NCBI GenBank assembly: GCA_964036315.1
Contig: OZ038482.1
Span: 13,687,434 to 13,751,433 of the forward strand
Direction: 5' to 3'
Source of the DNA: Acanthosepion esculentum
Taxonomy: Eukaryota; Mollusca; Cephalopoda; Sepiida; Sepiidae
Length of the DNA stretch: 64,000 nt
Below the pieces are notes generated by a model. That model had not been told where the DNA came from and ran no database searches. It saw only the letters and a program-made list of their open reading frames with translations. Of the stretch, positions 11,320-21,481 are shown in pieces. Made by a program: the position numbers and the translations under genes. The stretch's first letter is position 1, and the number at the start of each line of letters is the position of its first letter.

Positions 11320-12120
11320 CATAAGAAAATATTTCGAAACTCTTATCAGATCAATTAGTGCATAATGCCAATCAAACACACTTATTATCTGTACTTCTCG
11401 GAATACACATTTTTATTAATGAAAAATGATATGGTTAATCGTTTACATAGAAAATGCATAAGCTTTCATTGACCGAACATGGGAGCGTTACAGTCGGTCG
11501 AAATTTATAAAATCTTTCTTTAAAACACTTTGTTAGTCAACTTCTTAAGCACACTAATCGTTATCGCTCTTTTCATTTTGTTTAATGTAATGTGTAAAGT
11601 CAATATCTTGATTATATTTACTCTTCTACTTACATACGCTGCCCATGTTAGTTACTGCTGGCGTATTCAAGTGATGTGGTTTTGTTATTTGTTAAAATTG
11701 TTTGTGTTTCTGTAGTGTCCGTTGATAAGATCCGATGATGTGTTGTCTTCTTTAAGACTGAGATGATTAAGTCGTTTGTCGCCATTTTTAATCATTGATA
11801 TGAGTGTAAATTATGGATATTGAATTAAATCAGTGTCTACTACTCTGAATAAATAGACGTATGTTAAAAAATAAGTCTACATTTTGCTGTGCACATACTG
11901 CATTTGCTCTAGTGGTTGATAAGAAAGTTTAGCTTAAATTATACTGCAAGTTTCGTTTCTCACACCATATATATATATGTATTATTCATAAATATTATTA
12001 TATATTGGCTTTTATTACAGATATGCGTATCCGCACTTTAACAGATATATCCATGTAACTTCATGTGTGCGTATATTCATATGCATTGACACACATACAC
12101 ACACATATTCCACTTAACAC
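11320..12120. other. Unannotated AT-rich sequence
   Basis: A 61-codon hydrophobic frame at 11530-11715 has no recognisable identity. Nothing else is seen. Confidence 0.5.
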
Positions 12121-12164
12121 TTTTGAATTATGTCTATATATGTATCTGTAAGTATATTTATCTA

Positions 12165-12168
12165 TATC

Positions 12169-12210
<42 letters not shown>

Positions 12211-12231
12211 GATATTTATCTATATCGTATG

Positions 12232-12268
<37 letters not shown>

Positions 12269-12274
12269 TTGTGC

Positions 12275-12326
<52 letters not shown>
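12165..12326. repeat. (TA)n / (TG)n / (TA)n compound microsatellite
   Basis: Three blocks at about 12168-12210, 12233-12270 and 12277-12325, with a duplicated ATATTTATCTATATCGTAT unit. Confidence 0.95.
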
Positions 12327-12840
12327 CTGTTGTCACAGTGTGGGATGATTGGGAAAAGAAGATGGAAAAGAAAAGAATATAGATGAATTTTGTTAGATTG
12401 TAAAAAAAATATTAAAAAAAAAAACCTTTGAAATTACCAGCGTCTCTTGTTCATGTGCAGTCATGTTGTTAAATAATAGTTTAGCAGAATTTTATTTTTA
12501 GAGGAAGTGTATATCGGCACCGTCTTCCGGAGGCTGACAGCCCGGTTCAGATGAGAGCCATAATAGGGAAGTCGACTTTGATTGACTGAGCTAGCGTAGG
12601 AAAGAGATAGGAGAAAGGTTTGAGCGAATTCTTTCTTACCCGTCAAGCGATAAGGACGTTTTCTCTTTCATATCCGAAACGGCTCCCCAGTGAGAGGAGG
12701 AGACCCCCACTGGATAGATAGATAAGTACATGTCGACATGATTAATCAAAATACTTATCATTCTCTGTGTCTGGAGTCTTTTCATTGTTAAACGAAACCG
12801 ATTAGCGATCGCTGGTGAGGGAAAAAGCCGAGCTGAGATC
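12327..12840. other. Unannotated sequence
   Basis: No coding or RNA feature recognised. Confidence 0.45.
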
Positions 12841-12844
12841 ATTC

Positions 12845-13142
<298 letters not shown>

Positions 13143-13144
13143 TA

Positions 13145-13268
13145 GGGCACCTCGACGTGGTGTAATGGTTAGAAAGCTTGTCTTGCTAGACCAATTACGA
13201 CTGAGTAGTGAGTTCGATCCTCACTGGGTGCCCCATACTTTCGGCCATCTAAGCTCTGTTTAGAAAAT

Positions 13269-13272
<4 letters not shown>
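13145..13272 (+). repeat. tRNA-derived SINE, copy A
   Basis: GGGCACC at 13145-13151 pairs with GGTGCCC at 13227-13233, and GTGAG/CTCAC closes a T-arm around TTCGATC. The A-box-like part is TGGTGTAATGGTTAG. The tRNA-like part is 89 nt, followed by a short body (CATACTTTCGG..) and then a (TA)n tail. Paralogues lie at 60497, 47975-48100 (minus) and 53925-54050 (minus). The D and anticodon arms do not fold as a normal tRNA, so this is a SINE head rather than a tRNA gene. Confidence 0.8.

Positions 13273-13320
<48 letters not shown>
13272..13320. repeat. (TA)n tail of SINE copy A
   Basis: Perfect TA tract immediately 3' of the SINE body. Confidence 0.97.
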
Positions 13321-13323
<3 letters not shown>

Positions 13324-13620
13324 TATCCATCAGACTCATGTCTATTAGAAGAATGTAAATTTCAAGAAATAGGAAACATAGCTCGATAAATGTTGATTTT
13401 TAAATATCGGTTACCACTGGCACAATATATTCAATCAAACCATTAATTATAATTATCAATGTGTATTTATGTATATATTTCTTGTCCCATTTGTAGTGGG
13501 AAGGGAGATAGATCAACTTAGGTTAGTAAATTTTTGGGTGATTAATTCCCGTTGTCATTTTAATAATCTATACAAACAATATTTATCTTCATTTGGACAA
13601 AATTAGTTTCCATCTAAAAT
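13321..13620. other. Unannotated sequence
   Basis: Nothing supported. Confidence 0.5.
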
Positions 13621-13623
13621 GAA

Positions 13624-13812
13624 TTAATCAGTTCTTTTACTCCCACGTTTCTTAGATTGCAGTCTTATTTGTTCCAGCCTTTCATGTGAGACACTTAGAT
13701 ACCTTTGTCTGTTAAGTGATCTTCTTACTTCAACTTGGTCTTGAAATAGGCTTTGTCGTCGTCCTCTTTGGCATTCGGTTGTTAATCTTTTTCTTCCGAG
13801 AGATATTTCCAT
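13624..13812 (-). CDS. Hypothetical 62-aa Arg/Gln-rich ORF
   Basis: An ATG-started 62-residue frame with repeating Arg/Ser/Gln-rich segments (RRSLNRQRYLSVSHERLEQ). Such R-rich heptad-like repeats occur N-terminal to some transposon-encoded helicase-type proteins, but no second domain is present here. Probably a remnant or chance. Confidence 0.2.
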   Translation of the reverse strand: MEISLGRKRLTTECQRGRRQSLFQDQVEVRRSLNRQRYLSVSHERLEQIRLQSKKRGSKRTD

Positions 13813-14019
13813 TTCACTGTTATATTAAACACTTACAGTTTTTAACATGAAAAGATATTGAACAAAAAGCAATTTATATAATACCAGGAATAATCAAAGA
13901 TACATAGATACCATTACACTTAGGAAAAACAATTACTTTGAAACAAATATATCGCGGTGTTTTTATTAATAATGCCGAGCAAAAGACGCCAGTCACTATA
14001 TGTTTTATCTAAAGATGTG

Positions 14020-14170
14020 AATTATAGTATTTTTAATCGTTTCACCTCAAGAAAGGCGACAATGCCACTAGAACGCCTAAGACCGTGAGAGGTAGAGGGC
14101 CCAGGTGAGCTTAAGTGGGCTAATAGTCTTCGCGGCGGGCGATTTAGTAGTAGTAGTAATAGTAAATGAG
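14020..14170 (+). repeat. Diverged F7-like repeat start plus (TAG)n
   Basis: Carries the AAGAAAGGCGA..GCCACTAGAACGCCTAAGA pattern related to 23036-23090 and 48872-48920, with a short (TAG)n at 14145-14164. Confidence 0.45.
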
Positions 14171-14925
14171 AACTCGCTGTTACAGATTAAAACATAAAGC
14201 GAAGAGACGCATTAGATGTTATTTATTGCTTAAATGTGCTCGTTTAATCATAATTCTTCGGCTTCACTCCAGTTTGCTGAAACATTTTATAACCGAATTG
14301 TGTGACATTGTATTTAGAAAAGTACAAGGCCAGTGATTTGTGGAGCAACTTGGTCAAAGAATACAGTGTCTTTCCTTCCAAATTACATCGTTGTATGACT
14401 CCGTGATCCACGATGAGTCAATTAATGGGATCCCGATTACAAGATATGCGTTAATTTGAACCAATAAAGAAAAAAGTGAACAAAATTTCCGGTTGACTTC
14501 TTTCTAGTATATATGACCTCGAAAGGAGATACTTCGTAAAGTCTCAGAAATTAATATTTATTTTTCTTTTATCAGAAACTCTTGGACGTCTCAAACAACA
14601 GAGTGTCTCTAGAAACTTTGTGGAAACTTTGGATTATCCAGAGAAGTTTCCCAATGAGAAAGCCATTACGACTTCATTAAATAAAGTTTTCTTTTGCTCT
14701 CAGTGGAATTACTGATGTCTAGCACAAGATTAAGTAACCACGAATCGATTTGCAATCCGAGAAAGCTTCACTATTAACCACTTTATTATTTCTTCACGGT
14801 ACTTTGCTAACACTTCTGATAATTCTATTCGTTCCTTAGTTCCTTAATTAGTTAGCACGTACTTTATGCCTTGCTAGTATCTAATAAGTAACAGACTATT
14901 CCTTTTCGATCGTGTAGGAAGACAG
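14171..14925. other. Unannotated sequence
   Basis: No gene or window-internal repeat found. Confidence 0.5.
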
Positions 14926-14929
14926 AAAA

Positions 14930-15320
14930 GACATATCAGAGACGCTGTTTGGTTTCAGTGAGAAAAAGTAAGAAAGAAAGTGAGTGGGCGAGTAGAAGAA
15001 TAGATAGAGATGATGACAACGCTGTCATGTGTTTAACGTCTGCTTCAGTGAAATGAAAAAATTGTCAGTTTAAAATCTTTTCATTTGCACCCTCTTAGTA
15101 TATAATGAATACTAAAATAACCTGCATTCATAATTATGCCTGTTAATGCAATATTTAGTTAAAGCTGTTAAGCTCAAATGTTTTAAGATCCGATAGGGGA
15201 AATTTCACGTGTATTTTATGGTAGAGAACTCTCAAAGAGCTTTTTCAATCATTAACTTAAGAATCAGGATTCTTCAGAAATTTCAAATAAGAATACCGTT
15301 AAATTTTCCATGTATATTTC
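14930..15320 (+). repeat. Dispersed repeat family F6, copy 1
   Basis: Shares GAGACGCTGTTTGGTTTCAG and GTTAAGCTCAAATGTTTAA with copies at 16255-16490 and 17470-17805. All are noncoding and diverged by about a quarter by eye. Confidence 0.7.
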
Positions 15321-15800
15321 GAGTTTACATTTTTTTGGAAGATATTACACTAGTTTTTCTACTTGAATTTGTTTTTTCTGTTTATTGATAATTTAATGTT
15401 TTCTTTGTTTTTTTTTTAAATAATGTTCACCCTGTATAAGCCCCAAGAGCCACTAGAGGTAAATGGTTACAGAATAAGAGGTAAGGGGAACAGTTTATCT
15501 GGACACTCATTACACACATCTATAAAAAACACAAGAAACATTGTATACACTTAGTTTAATCTTTATCTTATTCGTCTGTCATATTTGATCTCTATTTGGC
15601 CACAAACTCAGAATTTTAATCAGTCTTACTGTCTCTCGTTTCTCCAACAACTAGATAATAAATAATACTGGTTTTCACGTTTTGCTGTTTCTAATTTTTA
15701 TGAGTTTTTTTTATCCCATAACCCGTAGGGTCGTAGAGGAACCATGTGTACTACACCCACAGTGGAAGTGGTGTTTCTTGGGTAAGCTAGCCTGACGGAG
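15321..15800. other. Unannotated sequence
   Basis: Nothing beyond a T-rich stretch at 15350-15420. Confidence 0.45.
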
Positions 15801-15809
15801 CCCAACCCT

Positions 15810-15900
15810 ATCCAGGCCGGTTTTGAATCTAGACTTTTTCCTTTTTCTAGACCGGTTGCCACCCAAGGTTATAGAGCCACTAGAGGTAGATTGTAACAGA
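15810..15900 (+). repeat. Short dispersed repeat shared with 36205-36260
   Basis: GGTTTTGAAT..AGAC.TTTCC..CTAGACC.GTTGCCA.CCAAGG.TATAGA is shared with 36205-36260. It is probably a conserved piece of one element. Confidence 0.5.
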
Positions 15901-16254
15901 GCAAAAGATAAGGGGCAAAGTTTATGAGGATTTGTGGGGAAGATAATGTCGTGTCCATGAATAAATGAAAACCAATTATAGTGTCAAACAAATAATTATA
16001 ATAAGATAATTATAACAATTAAAATTATCATTAATTCACTGATTCTCAACCAAAGAGAATCGACACCATTTGTTTCCTCTATATGACATTCTCACTATCG
16101 GACACGTAGTTCACACGGACAGATCGTTAACATGTGCGTCAACAAGAATTTAATTTCCTTTTCAGACCATAATAGTAACATTTATCTTCTAGAACACAAC
16201 AGAAATTTGAGGTAAGAAAACCCCTGACACATCTTGTATTTTCTAACTAGAGAA

Positions 16255-16490
16255 ATAAATAGAGAAAGGGGGAGATAACGCTCTGATACATTTAACATCT
16301 GCTTATGTGAAATGTAAAACGTTTTCGGTTTGGTATCTTTTAATTTTTACCCTATTACTTCTTAAAAAATTAACCAACATTCATTTTGATTGCAATATTT
16401 TGTTACAGTTTTTAAGCTCAAACATTTAACGATGCACAGAGGAAATTTTCACGGGTATTTTATAATCATGCAATTCGCGTGGTGTTTATT
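16255..16490 (+). repeat. Family F6, copy 2
   Basis: Aligns with 14995-15220 and 17545-17750 through ACATCTGCTT.TGTGAAATG and TTAAGCTCAAA.ATTTAACG. Confidence 0.65.
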
Positions 16491-16514
16491 CAATCAATAA
16501 ATAAAAAATAAGGA

Positions 16515-16515
<1 letters not shown>

Positions 16516-16557
<42 letters not shown>
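16516..16557. repeat. (TA)n microsatellite
   Basis: Perfect TA tract at the edge of an F2 copy. Confidence 0.97.
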
Positions 16558-16560
<3 letters not shown>

Positions 16561-16700
16561 GTCATCTACAGACAGACTGTTTCGCTGTTTCACAGCTTTT
16601 CAGTGTGGCTAGACGTCCGGTTACCTCTAGCTAGGATCGAAACCCGACTGCATTGGGATGAAGGTGAATTTTAGCGTATTTATTTTTAGATAAACACACA
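16558..16700 (+). repeat. Dispersed repeat family F2, copy 1
   Basis: Matches 60248-60410 (plus) and 44574-44765 (minus). Shared features are ACAGTACTGTTTCGC-like start, CTTCAGTG.GACTGGACGTCCG and a B-box-like AGGATTGAAACCC. One end abuts (TA)n in all three. Confidence 0.7.
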
Positions 16701-16836
16701 GTGGCCGACAGGACTCAATTCGCTTTTCTCGAAGAGTCTCGCTATATCAGCCGTAATAGTCACTGTTTACAAACCCAGACTTCCTCCCCAGTGAGATCAA
16801 CCGAAATTAATTTTTTTTCAGGGGCCTATAAGGATT

Positions 16837-16839
<3 letters not shown>

Positions 16840-16891
<52 letters not shown>

Positions 16892-16948
16892 GTGAAATTT
16901 GAAGTCATAGCTGTTTCATAACTATAGCACATCTTAAGAGTATATTTC

Positions 16949-17000
<52 letters not shown>

Positions 17001-17013
17001 CACAGACACACAT

Positions 17014-17049
<36 letters not shown>

Positions 17050-17110
17050 GAAAGTGAAATTTGAAGTCATAGCTGTTTCATAAATATAGCACATCTTAAG
17101 AGTATATTTC

Positions 17111-17150
<40 letters not shown>

Positions 17151-17170
17151 GACACAGACACAGACACACA

Positions 17171-17232
<62 letters not shown>
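16840..17232. repeat. Tandemly duplicated microsatellite unit (about 160 bp, two copies)
   Basis: A unique 66-bp segment starting GAAAGTGAAATTTGAAGTCA occurs at 16888-16953 and again at 17050-17115. Each copy is followed by (TA)n and (CA)n blocks. The unit including its microsatellites has therefore been duplicated. Confidence 0.9.
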
Positions 17233-17233
<1 letters not shown>

Positions 17234-17469
17234 GCAGTCAGTCCACATATTATCCTATACAGCGGCTTTCGAAGGCGGCCATAGTTTGATCGATTCAAAA
17301 CACTTCCAGTGCTTTGAGATTTCGAGTGGATTTTTGAAATGCCGATTCTTGATATTCCACGTCCGCTAGTTTATATTCTTGGCCATTTTCACTATATTCA
17401 TCCTGGTTTCGCTGGAAATTTCCACCATGATTTCAACTGTTTTCGTCGGGAGAAACGGGAAAAAATTAT

Positions 17470-17805
17470 AATATCAGAGACGCTTTTTGGTTTCAGTGGG
17501 GAAAAGAGAGCACACATTTTAATAAGAAGAAGAGGAAGAAAAGAAAAAAAGAAATAGGACATAACGCTCTCATACATTTTAAATCTGCTTCTGTGAAATG
17601 GAAAACCTTGTCAGTTTGGAATCTTTTAATTTGCACCCTATTACTTCTTAAAATATTAACCAGATTGTTATTGCAATATTTTGTTAAAGTTGTTAAGCTC
17701 AAATATTTAACGGGAAATTCCACGAGCATTTTATAGACGACGCATTCAGAACGGTCTTATCGAATTTTTAGTTTAAGAATTAAAATAGCAACACCGTGAA
17801 ATTTT
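17470..17805 (+). repeat. Family F6, copy 3
   Basis: Begins GAGACGCTTTTTGGTTTCAG and ends near ACCGTGAAATTTTC, parallel to 14945-15315. Confidence 0.7.
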
Positions 17806-18195
17806 CAAGGGCTAGTAGTGTTTACTTTTATTAAAGTTCAGATTATTTTCCCGTTGTTTTTTTGTTATGCCTGCACAGGGGGAATTAGGTCACATTCTTA
17901 TAAACGCGATGGAATCATTTGCTAGCCAAATAATTCCATAATTCTTCAGTATTAATTATGCTAAAATGCTGAGACAATTAAGACAGGAATGTCAGAACAG
18001 GAAATTCTGGAGGAGACTTGACAATTCAAATACATGCCCCACCCCCGCAAAAATATATATTTAAAATGTGAATATCCAAGTAACTACATGTCCCAGGCAA
18101 ACGAAATTAAATAGGCTTCATATTGAACAGTAAAACATTTATTTACCAAAATCCAAACAAGATATTCAAAGGGACGTAGATTTTATAATAGATTT
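17806..18195. other. Unannotated sequence, possibly 3' end of the mariner-like element
   Basis: AT-rich. No feature recognised apart from proximity to the transposase remnant on the minus strand. Confidence 0.4.
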
Positions 18196-18197
18196 CA

Positions 18198-18541
18198 CAA
18201 AAGCTTGACAAATTGTTCAATATGCGCCCCACCTGTGACACAACACACGTCAAGTCAGTAGTCCAGCTGCTGCCAAACACGTTGTAGCATGTCTTGAGTA
18301 ACATCCTCCAGCGCCGTAGTGATTCTCTGATTAAGTTCCTCTAGGCTTGTAGGAAGAGAGGGATATAGACCAGTCCTTTCACATAGCCCCATAGAAAAAA
18401 ATCACAAGGTGTCAATAAAGGTGAACGAGGTGGACATTTCAACAAGACAGGGACATTATCACTGGCACACCTGATCCGCCATCTTTGTCGATTCTCATTG
18501 ACAGAAGTTCGTACAGTCAACTTAGTTTTACACATTTTGTG
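18198..18541 (-). pseudogene. Mariner/IS630-like transposase C-terminal remnant
   Basis: Minus-strand translation gives PPRSPLLTPCDFFLWGYVKG, with the third catalytic Asp in the CDFFLWG block. After a frameshift near 18350 it continues to LEELNQRITTALEDVTQDML and ..GGAHIEQFVKLL. This is the C-terminal third of a DDD-type transposase common in invertebrates. A stop interrupts it near 18255 and the upstream catalytic residues are absent. Confidence 0.75.
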
Positions 18542-18654
18542 AGGATTGACTAAGTTATTTGACTACAAAATTATTTCGATTTATTTGGGGGGGCGGCAGG
18601 GGACACTGTATATAATTTGGTAAAGCCACTGTTCTGATTGAAAAGGACACATTC

Positions 18655-18895
18655 CCAATATTTCTAAATTTGCCTCAAGAGACGTCTCTTTTTCTTCGTG
18701 CCTTGTCATGTAGCTCATATCAACGTTTATCCCTTTACCGAGCCTCACGTCTCCCGTTTCAGCATTCGTTCACACAAGGTCATCAGGGAGGTAACCCGTT
18801 GCTTTCTCTCTGTGCTCTTGTCTTACATACGCCCTGTGAGTGTCAAATTCTTGAAGCCCTCCTTCCTCATTACATCATCTTATTTTAAGTAATAT
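18655..18895 (-). pseudogene. Non-LTR retrotransposon RT tail remnant
   Basis: Minus-strand reading gives a MRKEGFKNLTLTGRM-like segment followed by a T..RKQRVTSLMTLCE segment. This matches the tail encoded at 60667-60760 on the minus strand (EEGRLRKLNPRRA). Only the last part of the ORF survives, with stops. Confidence 0.6.
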
Positions 18896-18899
18896 TTGT

Positions 18900-20050
18900 T
18901 CCCATTTTTCTCTCGTTGCTTATGTGCTAAGAGGTTCATTTAGATAAAAGAATATTCAAGTAGCGAGGATTTTTTATAAGCATTGTCACCCATTATTAAA
19001 ATAGTATTTTTAGTGTCTTTTTTACCACATCAATGTACAAGAATGAGTAAAGAGACGAAATGTGAAGTAAATAAGCTTTTGGCAAGACTCGAACGCTCAC
19101 CCCTCATTTCCTTCGTATTCCATTGGTGAGATCTGCTTTGTGAAACCGATTCCCAGGAGGAGGCTTCCTTGATCACTACAATCTTGTCTACTGTCAGCTG
19201 TTATTTCCCGACATAGACCCATAAACTGTGCCCCTTACTTTGTTACCCTCTAACTTGAGTGGTTCTTGGGCCTTGTAAAGGGTGGAAAATATTGTACAAA
19301 AATCTTGTTCATATATGGTAAGTGCTGTATCGATAGGAAAACCAAAACCTTTACGGTTAAAAGAAGAGAAAAATCTCACCTTTAAACTCATTCTCACTTC
19401 TTCCTTCTGTCGGTCGAGCTACACCGTCATCTCCAATTATTCCTACCGAAACTAATCTCCATTTTATTTATTTGTATTAGCTAAACTATTCTCGAGGTAG
19501 AAGAGATATAAATCGTATGAATTATTTAAGATCCAAGTTGATTATTTATCGCGATAGACAGACGATCTGCGTAGTTGCGATGAATAAAAACTAAAATCAA
19601 AATGGAGGATATATAAGTAAAAAAGAAAAAAGAAAGAAATGATATTAGTATTAAATAAATTACTAAGTTCTGGGGTTACAGAGTATGTCAAAGATTTAAA
19701 AACTCAATGCGATATAAAATGTCAACCAATTTTTAAAAAGTAAGAAGCTTCAAGACAAAGCATGAATATAAACTCTCCGCCGTCGATTGAAAGCAAATAC
19801 TGTCTGACATAATTAATTCTCGCAGCAAGTGGGAGAATGACAGAAAATTGTCTTAAAGGTTACAGTATTTGTGAGCTACAAAGTAAGACTTGCACAAAAT
19901 CATTTTGACTAGTTTTCGTGACATTCATGAAAAATATTTTATTATTTCCATGTTTTCATTTCGATGCAAAACATGAAAGTTCAAATTTGAAATGCAAGTC
20001 TTTTTAAAAAAATTGAACGGAAAAGTTCTCCGTTGTGACGTTTCTTTTCG
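18900..20050. other. Unannotated sequence
   Basis: AT-rich with short frames only. A weak tRNA-like B-box (minus, about 19085) is noted without support for a gene. Confidence 0.5.
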
Positions 20051-20052
20051 AA

Positions 20053-20057
<5 letters not shown>

Positions 20058-20151
<94 letters not shown>
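20058..20151. repeat. (TA)n microsatellite
   Basis: About 45 TA units with one TAAATA interruption. It forms the left boundary of the foldback element. Confidence 0.97.
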
Positions 20152-20176
20152 CAAGTATGTGGTGCAGTTCAATTTA

Positions 20177-20805
20177 CATTACAATGAATCATTCATACAG
20201 AAAACAGATATAGAAGTTAATGATATAAATGGCGAGAATACTTCTTCGCAAACAAATTTACTAAAAGACATTAACCCCAAACCTGTAAATAAAAATAACT
20301 GATCCGACGTGAATTTTTCGGATAATAACTGTGACATTCCTGTATATACTGAACAGCTTAGTTCATGTCATATTGACTGAAAAACCTACCAGTAAAAAAG
20401 AATTCTCCATTGCCATATAAGTACAAAACGCACAATTTTAAAATTTAAAATAATTCGACCTCAGCGTTGCGAGCGGACGCTCAAAAAACCTCTTACAAGT
20501 AACATTAACACATATCTAAGAACAAATTTCGGATTATAAACTACTCTTTCGATGTCCTGTTATTACCTGGAATTATAAAACAACAAATATTTTTCTTACC
20601 TGATGATATCTGTAGGAACAGATGAAAGATCGTAAATATATCAAAAAAGACCTTATTCAACTGGAATTTATAAACAGGGATCATAACATTCATTTACAGG
20701 TTTGGGGTTAATGTCTTTTATTGAATTTGTATGCGAAGATGTATTCTCGCCATTTATATCATTAACTTCAATATCTGTTTTCTGTATGAATGATTCATTG
20801 TAATA
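20177..20805. mobile_element. Foldback element with about 114-bp inverted arms and hammerhead-like core
   Basis: Left arm 20177-20290 and right arm 20692-20805 are reverse complements with only a handful of mismatches. The spacer is about 400 bp. (TA)n tracts flank both outer ends. The spacer carries the best hammerhead-like module in the window at 20596-20635. I infer two PLE-type terminal regions in inverted arrangement, as at 45691-46286. No coding frame is recognised inside. Confidence 0.75.
20596..20640 (+). ncRNA. Hammerhead ribozyme-like motif (type I-like)
   Basis: CTGATGA at 20600-20606 and a 6-bp stem II ATCTGT (20608-20613) / ACAGAT (20618-20623) with loop AGGA. GAAA follows at 20624-20627, GA, then TC (20630-20631) as candidate cleavage site, then GTAA pairing with TTAC at 20596-20599 just before the core (stem I, 4 bp). 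Deviations from the canonical fold are one unpaired T between the core and stem II and almost no stem III. A very short, self-complementary stem III is a known trait of Penelope-element hammerheads. Activity is untested. Confidence 0.5.
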
Positions 20806-20806
20806 C

Positions 20807-20879
<73 letters not shown>
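20806..20879. repeat. (TA)n(TG)n(TA)n microsatellite
   Basis: Right boundary of the foldback and left edge of the next repeat. Confidence 0.97.
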
Positions 20880-21430
20880 CTCTTTATTCGTTATTTTTAT
20901 AGATACAAATATTTAAGTAAATGCTCTGTTTCTAATAAGCAGTATTAACGACATTTACCGGCCTGAATGACCTCGAAATTTCAAAAAAAGTAAGAGTCCT
21001 CCGACATGAATCGAACCTGCATCCTACACTGGACAGTCTTATAGTCTAACGTGCTATGCCATTTAGCTACAGAGGAAGTGACTTGTCAGCAAGATCAAAT
21101 AACTGCTTTTAAACCCCGAATGTTCCATAATTTCTCTCGAACGCTCATATCTGCTCGAAGCGTATCTTAACGTAAACAAATGGCGCCATATATTATGAAA
21201 TGGTGTAAGTCCGACAATTATTTTAATATATTTTCTGTTTATACGTTATTTTTATAGATACAAATATTTAAGTAAATTCTCTGTTTATAATAAACAGTAT
21301 TTCTCGGACATTCAGGCTGGTAAATCTTGTTAACATCTTTTATTATAAACAGAGAATTTACTTAAATATTTGTATCTATAAAAATAACGTATAAACAGAA
21401 AATATATTAAATTGTCGGACTTAGTTCATT
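20880..21430 (-). repeat. tRNA-containing dispersed repeat F5, copy 1, with inverted duplication
   Basis: Shares its length with 38510-38885. A minus-strand tRNA-like block lies at about 20998-21075 (A-box-like TAGCTAAATGGCATAGCAC, B-box-like CAGGTTCGATTC). At 21203-21294 and 21338-21427 a second partial copy faces an inverted copy, giving a palindrome of nearly 90-bp arms. Confidence 0.75.
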
Positions 21431-21431
21431 T

Positions 21432-21435
<4 letters not shown>

Positions 21436-21476
<41 letters not shown>
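21436..21476. repeat. (TA)n microsatellite, insertion site of Tc1 copy 2
   Basis: Perfect TA tract directly adjoining the Tc1 inverted repeat. A matching (TA)n continues on the other side at 22717. Confidence 0.95.

Positions 21477-21481
<5 letters not shown>

Noticed and set aside
13145..13233. Functional tRNA gene
   Set aside because: Acceptor and T arms pair, but the D and anticodon arms do not form and several copies share the defect. Better explained as a SINE head.
13320..13350. Hammerhead-like CTGATGG on the minus strand beside (TA)n
   Set aside because: The core G is changed and no GAAA follows a hairpin.
19075..19175. Minus-strand tRNA-like element
   Set aside because: A B-box-like sequence exists, but the A box is too degenerate and no copies elsewhere in the window support it.
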